Source of the DNA: Tiliqua scincoides
Lineage: Eukaryota > Chordata > Lepidosauria > Squamata > Scincidae
Direction: 5' to 3'
Assembly: GCF_035046505.1 (NCBI RefSeq)
Contig: NC_089822.1
Location: 114,779,307 to 114,843,306, forward strand
DNA: 64,000 nucleotides
In this document: piece by piece, positions 33,465 to 45,200 of the stretch
Numbering within the stretch: the first letter of the stretch is position 1
Layout of the letters: each line of letters opens with the position of its first letter
Position numbers and translations under genes: made by a program
The notes under the pieces: model-generated
What the model saw: only the letters and a program-made list of their open reading frames with translations
The model's database searches: none
What the model was told of the DNA's origin: nothing

Positions 33465-35336
33465 CAGAGATTCTCAAACTGGGGCGTTGTGATGCCCCAG
33501 CCGGAGAGCCCTGGCCACTTTCCCCTTAAGGGGTGGGGAGGGGGGGGAGTCAGCAACATGATTGCCAGGATCGCATCCCGGTGAAGGGGTGCAGGGGCTT
33601 GGCTGGACTTACCAGAGCCTCCTGCAGCCTCCCGGGGATGCGGGGAGCCCTGCGCCAGCCTCCACAGGGCTCCCTAAAGCATGTTGACATTGAAAATATT
33701 GACTGCGACCCTCAAAGCATGTTGATATTGAAAATATTGATTACGACCCACTTCTGGTTTCATGATCACAAATTTAGAATTCTTTGAAAAGGTCAACAGG
33801 CATGTGGATGCAGGAGAACCCGTGAACATTATGTATCTGGACTTTCAGAAGGCGTTTGACACGGTCCCTCACCAAAGGCTACTGAAAAAACTCCACAGTC
33901 AGGGAATTAGAGGACAGGTCCTCTCATGGATTGAGAACTGGTTGAAGGCCAGGAAACAGAGAGTGGGTGTCAATGGGCAATTTTCACAGTGCAGAGAAAT
34001 GAAAAGCGGTGTGCCCCAAGGATCTGTCCTGGGACCGGTGCTTTTCAACCTCTTCATAAATGACCTGGAGACAGAGGTGAGCAGTGAGGTGGCTAAGTTT
34101 GCAGATGATGCCAAACTTTTCCGAGTGGTGAAGACCAGAAGTGATTGTGAGGAGCTCCAGAAAGATCTCTCCAAACTGGCAGAATGGGCAGCAAAATGGC
34201 AGATGCGCTTCAATGTCAGTAAGTGTAAAGTCATGCACATTGGGGCAAAAAATCAAAACTTTAGATATAGGCTGATGGGTTCTGAGCTGTCTGTGACAGA
34301 TCAGGAGAGAGATCTTGGGGTGGTGGTGAACAAGTCGATGAAAGTGTCGACCCAATGTGTGGTGGCAGTAAAGAAGGCCAGTTCTATGCCTCAGATCATT
34401 AGAAAAGGTATTGAGAACAAAACGGCTAATATTATAATGCCATTGTACAAATCAATGGTAAGGCCACACCTGGAGTATTGTGTCCCGTTCTGGTCGCCAC
34501 ATCTCAAAAAGGATATAGTGGAAGTGGAAAAGGTGCAAAAGAGAGCGACTAAGATGATTGCTGGGCTGGGGCACCTTCCTTATGAGGAAAGGCTATGGCA
34601 TTTGGGTATCTTCAGACTAGAAAAGAGATGCCTGAGGGGGGACATGATTGAGACATACAAAATTATGCAAGGGAAGGATAAAGTGAATAGGGAGATGCTC
34701 TTTACACTCTCACATAATACCAGAACCAGGGGACATCCACTAAAATTGAGTGTTGGGAGAGTTAGGACAGACAAAAGAAAATATTTCGTTACTCAGCGTG
34801 TGGTTGGTCTGTGGAACGCCTTGCCACAGGCTTTGGTGACGGCATCTGGCCTGGATGCCTTTAAAATGGGATTGGACAAGTTTCTGGAGGAAAAATCCAT
34901 TACGGGTTACAAGCCATGATGTGTATGCGCAGCCTGCTGATTTTAGAAATGGGTTATGTCAGAAGGCCAGATGCAAGGGAGGGCACCAGGATGAGGTCTC
35001 TTGTTATCTGGTGTGCTCCCTGGGGCATTTGGTGGGCCGCTGTGAGATACAGGAAGCTGGACTAGACGGGCCTATGGCCTGATCCAGTGGGGCTGTTCTT
35101 ATGTTCTTATGGTTGTGATCAATATTTTCAATGTCAGCGCGCTTCAGGGGGCCCTGTGGAGGCTGGCACAGGGCTCCCTGCACCCCTGGGATGCTGCAAG
35201 AGGCTCTGCTAAGTTCAGCCAAGCCCCTGCACCCCTTCACAGTGACGCGATTCTGGCAATCACGTCGCTGCCTCCCCCACTCCCCTGCAAGGACTTACTG
35301 CTGGGCTCAAACTCCCTGGGAGTTTGAGAACCACTG
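33465..35336. mobile_element. Foldback hAT-like element split by a CR1
   Basis: Starts CAGAGATTCTCAAACTGGGG and ends GGAGTTTGAGAACCACTG. Flanks GGCTAGAG and GGCTAAAG (33457-33464 and 35337-35344) match at 7 of 8. The arms, 33465-33757 and 35112-35336, are inverted copies of each other over about 220 bp; for example GGGGTGCAGGGGCTTGGCTG occurs in both when the right arm is reverse-complemented. A tandem duplication of an AAAGCATGTTGA unit lies at 33677-33745. The element would form a large hairpin without the inserted CR1. Confidence 0.8.
33759..35111 (+). mobile_element. 5'-truncated CR1 LINE with a 385-codon open frame
   Basis: An uninterrupted frame at 33762-34919 encodes much of a CR1-group reverse transcriptase. 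It has the catalytic block A (IMYLDFQKAFDTVPH), then GVPQGSVLGPVLFNLFINDL, the catalytic FADDAKL and the C-terminal stretch to FLEEKSITGYKP. The endonuclease domain and ORF1 are absent. The 3' end carries two TTCTTATG units. TGATCA occurs next to both ends and may be the target duplication. The long open frame suggests a fairly recent insertion, but a copy without endonuclease cannot move itself. Confidence 0.92.
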
Positions 35337-35362
35337 GGCTAAAGCATTCCAACACTCTAGCC

Positions 35363-35935
35363 CAGGGGTAAGCTTTTGTTGTACAGCGGGCTGAATAGCA
35401 TTCATGGCACCTGCTGAGGGCCAGAAGTTATGTCATTAAGCAGGAAGTGATGTCATTAATCAGGTGATGGCCAGAAACAAGCATGTTTTTTCTCCCTTAG
35501 GACCTCATTAGTTGCAAATGACAGAAAATACACAAGTCTTGATCATATTTTCAAGATATGGGAGCTCACTTCGTAGTGAACTGAGAGGTGCTCCACAAAG
35601 TTCCACCTCGGCAGAAGCAGTGCTGCTGCCCACATGATAATTGAGCTCTCCCAGCACAGCTTTTTTCTCCTTTTCTCAACCCTCTGCCCCCCTACCATTT
35701 CTCATCTTTAAAGCCTTCTTCAGCCTCTGCCTACCAGCGCCTTGGCAGAAGCGCCGGGCTGAAAGGGTAGTACTGACAGAGTGCAATTATAATGTGGGAT
35801 GCCCTTTAATTGGGCTCTCCCAGCACCACCCTTTCAGCCAATTCACCTCTCCCAGCATCTCCCTTTCACCACCCTTTCACCACCCAGAAGCCACTTCTGC
35901 CAATGTGTCACTTTGCAGCCCAGCAGCTGTGAGCA
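35363..35935. mobile_element. hAT-like element related to 19002-19805, right end lost
   Basis: Begins CAGGGGTAAGC and shares ATTAGTTGCAAATGAC and TTTCAAGATATGGGAG with the LWS intron 3 element. It ends in a junction with a CACTAGGG-family copy starting near 35937. Confidence 0.45.
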
Positions 35936-35936
35936 G

Positions 35937-37839
35937 TAGCATCACTAGGGGGTTGTGGGAGGTGCGGATCGCACCAGGTGATGCACCCGGGGGGGGGAGG
36001 TGACACTGCTAGTGCCAAAATTGTGAAAATCTTGGTATTTTCAAATAATACTGTCATGTTATGTATCATTCAATACGTAATTTAGTGCAGAATGCAATGA
36101 AACCAACCATACTGAAATATCTGTACAGGCATTGTAACCCCCCACGGTTACGTGAAACCACAGATACAGGTGACTGCCTCCCTCCAGGAGCTGAGAAGAG
36201 CTCTACTCCCCTTGCTTCTGGAGGGTCCTCTGAGCCCAGCAGAGGCTGCGGACATCTGTCCATGGCCTCTGCTGGGCTCAGAATGAGCCTTTCAGTGAAA
36301 AAAAATGCAACTTCAGATTTTGTGAAGTGACAGAAGTGACTTTTTAATGCCTTATAAGGCATTAGGAGGCCTGGGGAAGCCCCTGAGTGTTGGCGTTGGA
36401 GACATGATGTGGGTGAGAAAGGGGAGGCAGGGGTGAATTTTGGTGGCACTGGCATGTACCAGATCCTTGCCCTTCTTTTCCAGGCCACCCCATCTCTTTT
36501 CTCTCCTCAGACTCACACCAGTAAAAAGGCCAGCGTATGTCCAAGGAGACCCATAGGCAATAGGGCAGCCTACTAGGGAGTAAGTAAAAAATGTGTCTTG
36601 TTGTCCAATCCTTCCCCCCCCCCAAATGCAGTGCATGCTCTGACAGTACGGCTGCATCGGTACCAATGGTGGGGGATAGCAGGGCCTCTGAGAGGGATCA
36701 GGGGTACAAAGTTTATTTTGGGCTTCTTCTCTTCTCCATTGGATCATAATTTCACATGATCATTGGACCATCATTTCTATGTGTGTAGGCATGCACAAAA
36801 CATGAATGCTAGTCTTCACACAATAAATAAACATTTTCTGAGATCCCAGGAAATTTTCTGCTCACCTCCTTTGGCTCCCAGGCTCATGTTTTGATCCTGG
36901 GCCCAAGTATGATATACTTCCTGCATCATCCTCCCATCTTTCCAGTTTTGAGCCTGGTTTCCATCAACCCAGAGGAATCTCCCTCCCAGTAGCCAGGACA
37001 TTCAGCATCTGATGACTTGTCCTCAGCCACGAATGATGCAGACAGTCTGCTGCTGTTTTGTACCATTGCAAGAAACAACTTCAGAACCAGGTAATTACTC
37101 CCTATCCCTGTGGAGAGCACTTTGGGAAGTTAAGGGGTGGTCAGGTGGTGAGAATAGGGAGAGATGGAAGGGGGGGTCATGTCTTTCCTGCCATTGACCA
37201 CATTCAGTATTGGATACATACTGCACTACTTAAAACTAATGCTTTGAAATGATCAGAAGGAGTGGGGAAACCAGGAGGTGGGAAGGATGCCTCTCCTGCC
37301 TTTGCTGTTGACTGCTGTACTGATCAGACATGTACTGCAGTAGTAAAAATCCAGCTCTCTCTCATAAAAATGAGCAACTGAGAGCACAGATGACCCAGGA
37401 GAAGATGTTGCATCTGACGCACTGGCAAAAGCAGCAGTGTCTTCGGTTCTCCTGGGAACTGTGGGTCTAGGATCCACTAGTGGGTCTGACCCCTTTTTGA
37501 TAGTTTGTGAAACAGACAGAGCAGATTAAGCTATGTGCAACAGGGGTTAAACAAGCTGCTACTTGGGGGGGGTGGACTGCTGCCCAATCACCATTATAGC
37601 CACACCCCTTGGCATTTATAAATCAGACAGCAGTCTCTAGGGTCACTAAAAAGTTTGAGAATCACTGGTTACTGACTGCAAAATGAGCTCACAGAGACCC
37701 TTCACTGCCTCCAGGACAGAGACCTTCAAGCATGGGATTCTTGCTTCGAGATAGCAGTTGCTAGCCAGCAGGGAGCCTTGGACAGTGTGACTAGCTGGCT
37801 TGAGGCCTTGTCACGGCAGAGGTCCCAGGACATCGTGGG
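35937..37839. other. Gene-free stretch with repeat fragments
   Basis: 35937-36130 is the left half of a CACTAGGG-family copy. 36675-36990 is a fragment of the family at 8092-8806. A hAT right end (AGTTTGAGAATCACTGG) is near 37649-37665. No gene is supported. Confidence 0.4.
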
Positions 37840-38118
37840 TCCCCATTCATTTCAACATTTTATTTTTAATATATTAGACTTGATGCTACCATGGTGTGTG
37901 ACTGCATTTGGGGAAAAGTTACAGACCTGTACTTTTAACAAGCTACTACGTATATTCTTTTAACATTTATAGTCAGTGGGACTTACGCCTGGGAAAATGT
38001 GGGTAGAATTGCAGCCTAGGATTGTTAAAAATTTTCCTGCTTAATGATGTCACTTCCAGTCATGACATCGTTTCCAGTGGGTCCTGACAGATTCTCATTC
38101 TTAAAAGTGGGTCCTAAA
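37840..38118. mobile_element. hAT-like fragment, same family as 48761-49514
   Basis: Colinear with the 48761 copy: CCCCATTCATTTCAA, then TGTACTTTTAACA, then TCACTTCC...GACATC and AAAAGTGGGTCCT. Both ends are missing. Confidence 0.5.
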
Positions 38119-40745
38119 GTTACCAAAAGGGCTGTTTTGTTTAGGGGAATAATTACACTGCCCTTATTGGAACCTTAGGATCGCAGGCTGGATAACAAGA
38201 CGGCATAATGCAGTCCCTTTTGCTTAAAGAAGAGGCTGAGAGAAAGATAACTTTTAATAAAAGATTAGAGTTTTATTACAAACGCACAAAGGTAAACATA
38301 ATGCACATGGAGAAATGATAAGTGTATGTTTCTTGGTCCTAGTACTTGAATCCAGTGTACTTAGCTTTCATGGTGGTTGCGTGTAAAGAGTATTACGAGG
38401 AAATTTGAAAAAGAAAAGGTTGTAGGGAAGGATTTTAGGGTTCCCTGATCTGCCAAACCCCAGCAACTAACTAAAGATGGGGAGAGAAGGGGGGGAGAAG
38501 GGAAAGAGTTCCAGTCACAAGATAGTTACCTTTCCTGTAGAGCCAGTTGGGGGGGGGGGGGGAGACTCCTGTAAAGAGGACCCTCTGACACAACACAGAT
38601 GTGTTGGAGAGAGAGCCAGAGAGAGCATGTGCGAGGAAGCCCTCTCTTAAAAAGGGGTTTTCAGACAGTGCTGGTAGCTTGATGTGTGTAAAACATTGAA
38701 AGGATTAGGATGTCAGTTATCAGCAAAATTCAATGGCTGGCTTCCTAGATGGGGGAACTTAAACAATACAATGAATCAGCAACACACAAAGGCAGTTCAG
38801 GTTTGCATACAGTACTTAAGCAGTGATTGGGTTAAAACAATACAATGAATACAGTAATGTAGGAGACACTTAAACAATGATTTATGATGCCAGACTTCCT
38901 CCCATAATGTGTGACCATAGGGAGGTGGTGGTTGTGTAACCATGAGCTTGTGACTTGACCAGAGTTTTGGAAATGTGGCCTGTGTGAGATGTTTGGCCTG
39001 CATGATATTTTAGTTCATAGTAACAACCAGATATAGAGAGAAAATTCCAACTAAAAGGAAAAAGGGGATTTTCACATGCTAAATGCGTGAGAACAACTGG
39101 TCTGGGCTTTAGAAGTTTGGGGGCTTCTGAAGTTGTCAGATTGGAGTCAAATTTTGAAGCAGATTCTTCTCTCATTTAAAGGCCAAACTAGATTCTACCT
39201 TAAGCATGTGTTTTTCAATGATGTGCCTCTTTTTTAATGCAGAGAGGGAAAAAACCAATCAGGACCATGCTATGGGACTGAGGACTTTAACCTTTTGCCT
39301 GACCATAGTGCTGATGTGGCTTCCCCTGCTGTTTGCATAGGCAGGAAAGCTTCCATTGGCACCTATACTGCATGGGTGCATCAGGAAGGTAGCAGGAGAC
39401 CAAAGCAGGAAGGTAGCAGGAGACCAAATTTCCTATCAATCAATTTTTAGGGAAATTAACAGGGTATGTAGCTATCCAACCCTGAGCTAGAGAGAACTAC
39501 CTAGCTTCCTTCAACCAAGCAGATATTATTCTGAACTGGGTTTTCTTTTCTTCTGTTCATTTTATCCCCCAAGTGTACAGGTCAGGGCAAACATCCAACT
39601 AGAGCACCCAGCAGGGGAACAGCACAGAGGACAATACTCTGGTGAGAGCAAAAATGGAACTGAGATTTGAAAGATGGTGTGTCAAAGTGTGAGGAATATC
39701 TGGGAACTGACCATTTTTCTTTTGAAATCCCTCCTCTATTTTACTGCTGACAGGTGTGTGTGAGGTGGAACCACAGGGGTTGGAACCCCTTGCTTTTCTC
39801 TTTTTGCCCTGTATAAATAGCAAGCAGGACAAAATGTTAATGGAACTGTAATTGTTAATTAGGGTTAAAGAGGAGATCAGAAGAGATTAAAGACCTGGCA
39901 GCATTGCAAACAGGTGAGCACAGGGAACAAGGAGCTGAGGAGAAAAAAATCAAGAACTATGAAGGTCTATGAAGTGCATCGCGTCACTGCTAGCGGACCA
40001 TCTAGGGAGCCGGTAGAACTGTCTGGAACCCAGCCTGGGCGGGCAGATGATGCCCCCTTTTCTGTTGGAATTTCTCCTATGCTGTTTATAGTGGGCCCTC
40101 AGCCAGTAGCCTATCTGGCTGGCTCCTGATGTCACCTCTGCACCCACTGCTAACTTGAGAAATATAAATAAGGTTTTTGTTGACTGTTCAGTAGAAGACT
40201 GCTTTTATTAAGTAACTTTGATTACTTTCCCTTTCCCACATTGTTTCCAACTTTGCCCACGTGGGTTAGGGAATTCAGTGGGTTAGGGTTAAGTGTAAGG
40301 ATTAGGGTTAGAGCATTTTTTTCTGTTTGCAGTTCTTACGTGGCCTTTTTCCATGTGGCTTTTTTCAAAGAAACCTGCAGTCTGGAGGTCTCCTCAAAGT
40401 AAGAGGCTGGAAAGCCCCAACCGTGGCAGTGGGTCTAATTGGGCCCACCTGCTAATTTGCTAACACAGGTCCAAGTGGATCCATGTTAGCAAATCTCACC
40501 CAGGAAGGGGGATAGGATATGGTGTGCGCCAGCACCACCATCCCTACCCCCTTATGGGTCCAATGTGGCTCCATTGACACCCTCCTACACCCCATTACAC
40601 CCTCCCAGTCCACTGCCTGCCCTCTCCCTTCCGCTACCTGGCGCAGGCCTTACCTGCTCTGGTGTGCAGTGTTTCTTCTACTGGGGGTGGTGGGCTGGCC
40701 CAAGTCTTCCCATTGGTTTCCTACTCTGTCACTTGATGGCTTTAT
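38119..40745. other. Unassigned sequence with LTR- or promoter-like signals
   Basis: About 38140-39180 has, on the minus strand, AATAAA near 38272 followed by a U5-like stretch. About 39230-40250 has, on the plus strand, TATAAATAG at 39812-39820 and a weak 56-codon frame (39959-40129), with AT-rich AATAAG-like sequence near 40165. Either could be an LTR-type fossil. I could not find matching ends or target duplications, so neither is called. Confidence 0.25.
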
Positions 40746-41136
40746 GGCAGTGATTCCCAAACTGGGTTGGGACCCACCAGTGGGTCATGACCTGATTATT
40801 GGTGGATCCTGAAACTGACAAGCTGATGAGGGAAATGTATTGAGTCTATGGAAATTGAAACTGAGCTGCACATGTGCATTTACTTGTGAGTGCCTCAGTC
40901 CACTTTGAAAGGCAGGCTCTGTTGATTTGTGCAGATTTTCCCCCAGCATGACATAAAGTAATTAAGCCAAGGTGACCCTAGTAAAATCTCCAGGGTTGCT
41001 TTCAGTGGGTCACCTGGAGATCAGTACTGATTCCTGGATATTCCAGGCCAATCTTGGAGGCAGGGGTGCTATCAGAGCTTGGCCAGGTCAAGCTCATCAG
41101 AGGGACCTCAGTACCAGTGGCACTGGGAACACCTAA

Positions 41137-41337
41137 GAGTGCAATCCTAACCCCTTATGTCAGTGCTTTCCAGCACTGACATAAGGGGAATGCAACTCTG
41201 AGGTAAGGGAACAAACATTCCCTTACTTTGAGGAGGCCTCCCTGAGTGACACCCAACTGCAGGATGCAGCACACGTCCCATTGGTACTGCTGTGCCAGTG
41301 CTAGAAAGCACTGACATAAGGAGTTAGGATTGCACCT
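41137..41337. mobile_element. Harbinger-like MITE, TAA target, variant interior
   Basis: 201 bp, termini GAGTGCAATCCTAACCCC and GAGTTAGGATTGCACCT, flanked by TAA (41134-41136 and 41338-41340). Next to both ends it carries a TAAGG/CAGTGCT module absent from the 179-bp copies. Confidence 0.7.
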
Positions 41338-41618
41338 TAATGCAGCATAAGGGAGCAACTGGACAGGCTCCCTGGAGGCCAGGGGGACTGTCCCAGGACC
41401 CCCAGCAACCTGGCAGCAACACTGTCTGAAGGGTTGGCAACCCAGGATGGAATTCCCTGGCTTTGGAACTCAGATTGGCTTCCTCTCTGCCTGTGCTCTG
41501 GCAGCAGCTGGATATCAGTTTGCTTTCTTTAGCACTTGGAGACTTATTTCAGTTTGCCTGTGCTGATTTTGGTTATGTTTGCTGCAACGTTGTATTTTAT
41601 TGTGCTGTTGTTGTAGAT

Positions 41619-42047
41619 CATTGGTTCTCAAACTTTTAGCACCAGGACCCACTTTTTAGAATGAGAATCTGTCAGGACCCACTGGAAGTGACGTCATGGC
41701 CAGAAGTGACATCATCAAGCAGGAAAATTTTAACAATCTTAGGGCCTAATCTTATCCAACTTTCCAGCACCAGTGCAGCTGCAATGCAGCCCCAAGGTAA
41801 GGGAACAAATGTTCCCATTCCTTGAGGAGGCTTCTGTGACTGCCCCCCTACTGCAGGATGCAGTGCAGGCCGCATTGGCACGGCTGCTCTGGCACTGGAA
41901 AATTGGATAGGATTGGGCCCTTAGGCTGCAATCCTACCCACACTTACCCTGGAGTAAGTCCCAATTACTGTCATTGTTAAAAGCATATATATAGTCGCCT
42001 GTTAAATGTACAGGTCTGTAACCTTTCCCCAAATGCAGTCACAAAAG
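41619..42047 (-). mobile_element. hAT-like element (48761 family) split by a MITE
   Basis: Starts CATTGGTTCTCAAACTTTTAG and continues to 41741; it resumes after the MITE at 41924 and runs to about 42047. The far end is replaced by a CACTAGGG-family sequence. Same internal order as the other copies, read in reverse. Confidence 0.6.
41742..41920. mobile_element. Harbinger-like MITE, TTA target, inside a hAT-like element
   Basis: 179 bp, termini GGGCCTAATCTTATCCAACT and AATTGGATAGGATTGGGCCC, flanked by TTA (41739-41741 and 41921-41923). Leaving it out restores AACAATCTTAGGCTGCAATC, which is the unbroken sequence of the host family, so the 3-bp duplication is real. Confidence 0.85.
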
Positions 42048-42225
42048 GTATAGCCAAAAAAACAGCAGGGCAAGGCAGTGAGACATCACCATATCCACCT
42101 CACAGGTCATTGCCCCTCCTAGTCCTACTGCGTGTCCTACTGGACCTCCTACTGAGGTCCATCATGGGGGTGATGTGCTGGCCTCCTGCAGCAGGTGATG
42201 CAATCTCTAGTGATGCCACTGGTTG
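42048..42225. mobile_element. CACTAGGG-family fragment, right half
   Basis: Starts AAAGGTATAGCCAAAAA and ends TCTAGTGATGCCACTGG, colinear with 31318-31462 and 57352-57500. Confidence 0.45.
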
Positions 42226-45200
42226 TTACTACGATGTTTCTGAATTATTGCAAGCTCCTGCGGTGTTCTCCCTATAGGAGGAGAAAGACAGGATATGAAT
42301 GTATCAGTCAATCAACTGAAACAGGCAAGGTGATTTCCTGTGGACTCTTGCTTACCTGGATGGGCCTCTCCTACTCCTTATTAACTGCAAATGGCAGAAG
42401 AGAAAATATACAAATCTTGATTGTTTTTCAAGATATGGGAAAGCCCAATTTTCATGTGGGCTGCTGTTTCAGCAGTAACACCTCAGCACTGCTCAACAGC
42501 TGAGAGCCTGAGGGTCCGGTAAAAAGCTTCCAGGGGCCACATCCAGCCCCCAGGCCTTATGTTTGACACCCCTGGGCTAGAACATCGTGGCTGCTGTCAG
42601 CCCACCAGGAATGAAATGAACCCACATTTGCCAATGTAAGGGTTAGGGGACCATCAGCCAGTGGTTGCCAGTTACTGGATGGGCTTAGTCTTCCCTAGGG
42701 AGCCAGGGCAGGTGTCAGCAGTGGGTCCCTTATTGCACTGGGTCTTCAACTGCTGCCAAAGGGTGCCCTGCACTGACACCAGTCCTGGTTTTCTAGTCAA
42801 CTGGTCAAGCTGCAACTGATCTGCATCACTTCAGATTGCAGCTGGCCAAACAATCCTTAAACAAACAATCCCTCACCCACATGTAATAGAAAAGCACCCT
42901 AGCCTAGTCTTTGCCCTAACATGCTAGTTTCCTATGCAGACACAATCTTTTTCTTTTTATGAAGGCTCATTCCATCAGACTTCAACCTGCAGTTTGAAAT
43001 AGACCAATCCAGGTATAGGTTTGCCACTTGAGATAGATCTAGGCCTTGTATCAAGAATCCAGACAATAGAAACAAATGAGTTAGGTTGTTCAGTGGAATC
43101 ATGTTAGAATGAGGCATTTTATAGTTACTGTATAAAATAACATTTTATAGTTATTGTTGTTTTGTGTTGTTGTATTGTTTATTGTTATTGGTATGGTACA
43201 GAGGACAGAATTTACTTATGTTGTTTGGTGATAATGCCAGAAAAGCTGGCCCAAGATCTTTGGGTGCCTTCAGCAGAACATCAGTGCCATCTCCAATCCT
43301 GTACAAGGTCCCACAAGATCGTGATCTGATGCACCCAGCCTGCAGATGCAAAGAGCTGCACCTCTTCCTCCTCCCCCTCCTCCTACTTCTTTGCTGGTTT
43401 TGAAAAGGAGAATGAAGATGGAATGGAAGAGAAAGTGGAGGAGAATAAAGTGGTGAAGTTACTCCGCTTGGAGAGGCTCATGCCAATTGGCTTTCAGAGA
43501 GTGGAAGAGAGTGAGGGAGCATACTGCCACCCTGATTACCTGTCACCTGAAGTGACCACTAAAATTTGCCCCATTTTGAGGTCAACTGTATCTGCTGGAC
43601 TCTTGAATGAAGGACGCTGTCTGTGCCTACCAGGTATAAACTCCACCAGCAATGGCCCTACCATGGCACAATATGTGTCAACTGTTTCAGATGATGAAGT
43701 TGGGCAACAGAGTGAGAGAGAGCCGGATCTGAGCTTTGGAGCCCAATCCATTGGAAAGTTCTCCTGTGAAAGTCCTGCTGAAATGAATGGGAGCTATGCA
43801 AGTTCAACTCCTATTCCTTGCAATGACATTTGTATGAGAGAACTTCTCCACGGCTTGTGCATGCCCGTGGGGGGGGGGGGAGATTTTCCACTTCAGGCAA
43901 CAAAATGTCTTGGGCTGTCCTGACCCACACTTTGGCAACCCCTTTGGTTCCCCTTCTTGTCTCTCCTTGCCCTATTGGTTCATGCCTGTCCTAATTCCTC
44001 ACTCCCCCCCCCCCGCCACAGTAAACTGCACTGAGCTGCATTCACTCCAAGCTGCTCAGCTGATGGGAGGTGACACCCACTCCCTTGGCCCCCTCTAATC
44101 CAGGGGATTTTTGGGTCACTCCGGGGGAGTCCGATTAAGGGAAACTGGAAACTTTAATCTCCCAACCATGGAAAAAGGGGCAGAGCCCTGAGAAGCTGAG
44201 GTGGAAGAAGACGCACAACAAAGAAGGCAGTACCAGTGGGATGCTGCAGGGACTGGACCCCCACAGGTACCTTGGGTAGCTAAGCAAGTGTCAGCTGCTA
44301 TCACACTCAAGGAGAAGGCCATTTATGTTTGTGCCTTTGTGTGAGGCATTTGGGGGGAAGGGGGCTTCAGTGGTACTTAGTGAAATATGCAAACTTGTGC
44401 ACAGGAGAAATTTCAGCAATTAAATTAATGGTGCATGCTGGGGTGGAAGGGGCATGGTTGCTTGATGAAATGTTGCAAGGCCCATCTGTTTGCTGGTGCA
44501 TCTCAATGTGATAACAGCATGATGCTGTGCATGCCTACTCAGAAGTAAGTCCCATTGTCTTCAATGGGGCTTACTTCCAGGAAAGTATGCATAGGATTGA
44601 AGCCATAGATATTGTTCTTGTGCAATGGATTGAGTACTCAAGGGGTGGGAGTTCAGGTTTGGTGAGGGGAGGCGAAAACATTTCAGTGGGAGGGAGATGA
44701 GATTCACAGCATAATTCAAGGGTGTGTGCTTGGATATTTAAAAGATTAAGTTATATGAGCAACTGTGCAATTTAACTGCCCTTCTTGTGGGTACCTTTTG
44801 TGCCTTACAATAACGAGAGGAATTATCCCATGTGGTCCAAAGTACAGGAAGAGAGACTCCCCCCCCCCCAAATGGCACCTCTAATTCACCCACTCCAGAG
44901 AATAAATTGACACAGAGGGAGAGGTTCTGCACACGGTACAATTGTGCTGATTTTGGAATGGCTCTTGTTTTTCTACAGTTGTGCAACTAAATTCATCAAT
45001 GTGAGCCACCAAGGGATACAGTCTCCAAGTGACAGGGCAGGCAGCAATATCAGTAGCTTATGCCTCTCTTATGTCAGCTTCTTCTGCTGTTGCAGAGAGT
45101 TGAGATCTTAGCAGCTCCCAAAACCCCATCCCTCAGTGCTTGATTGTTCAGAATGTTCCTTCTGCACACCCAGACCACCTGATGCTCTTCTGTTTCTCCC

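Noticed and set aside
43423-43923. 166-codon ATG frame between the opsins
   Set aside because: No family resemblance, no splice context, and its second half overlaps a repeat also seen at 52080-52150 (GGAAGTTCTCCTG, then GAAATTAATGGGG). Likely chance.
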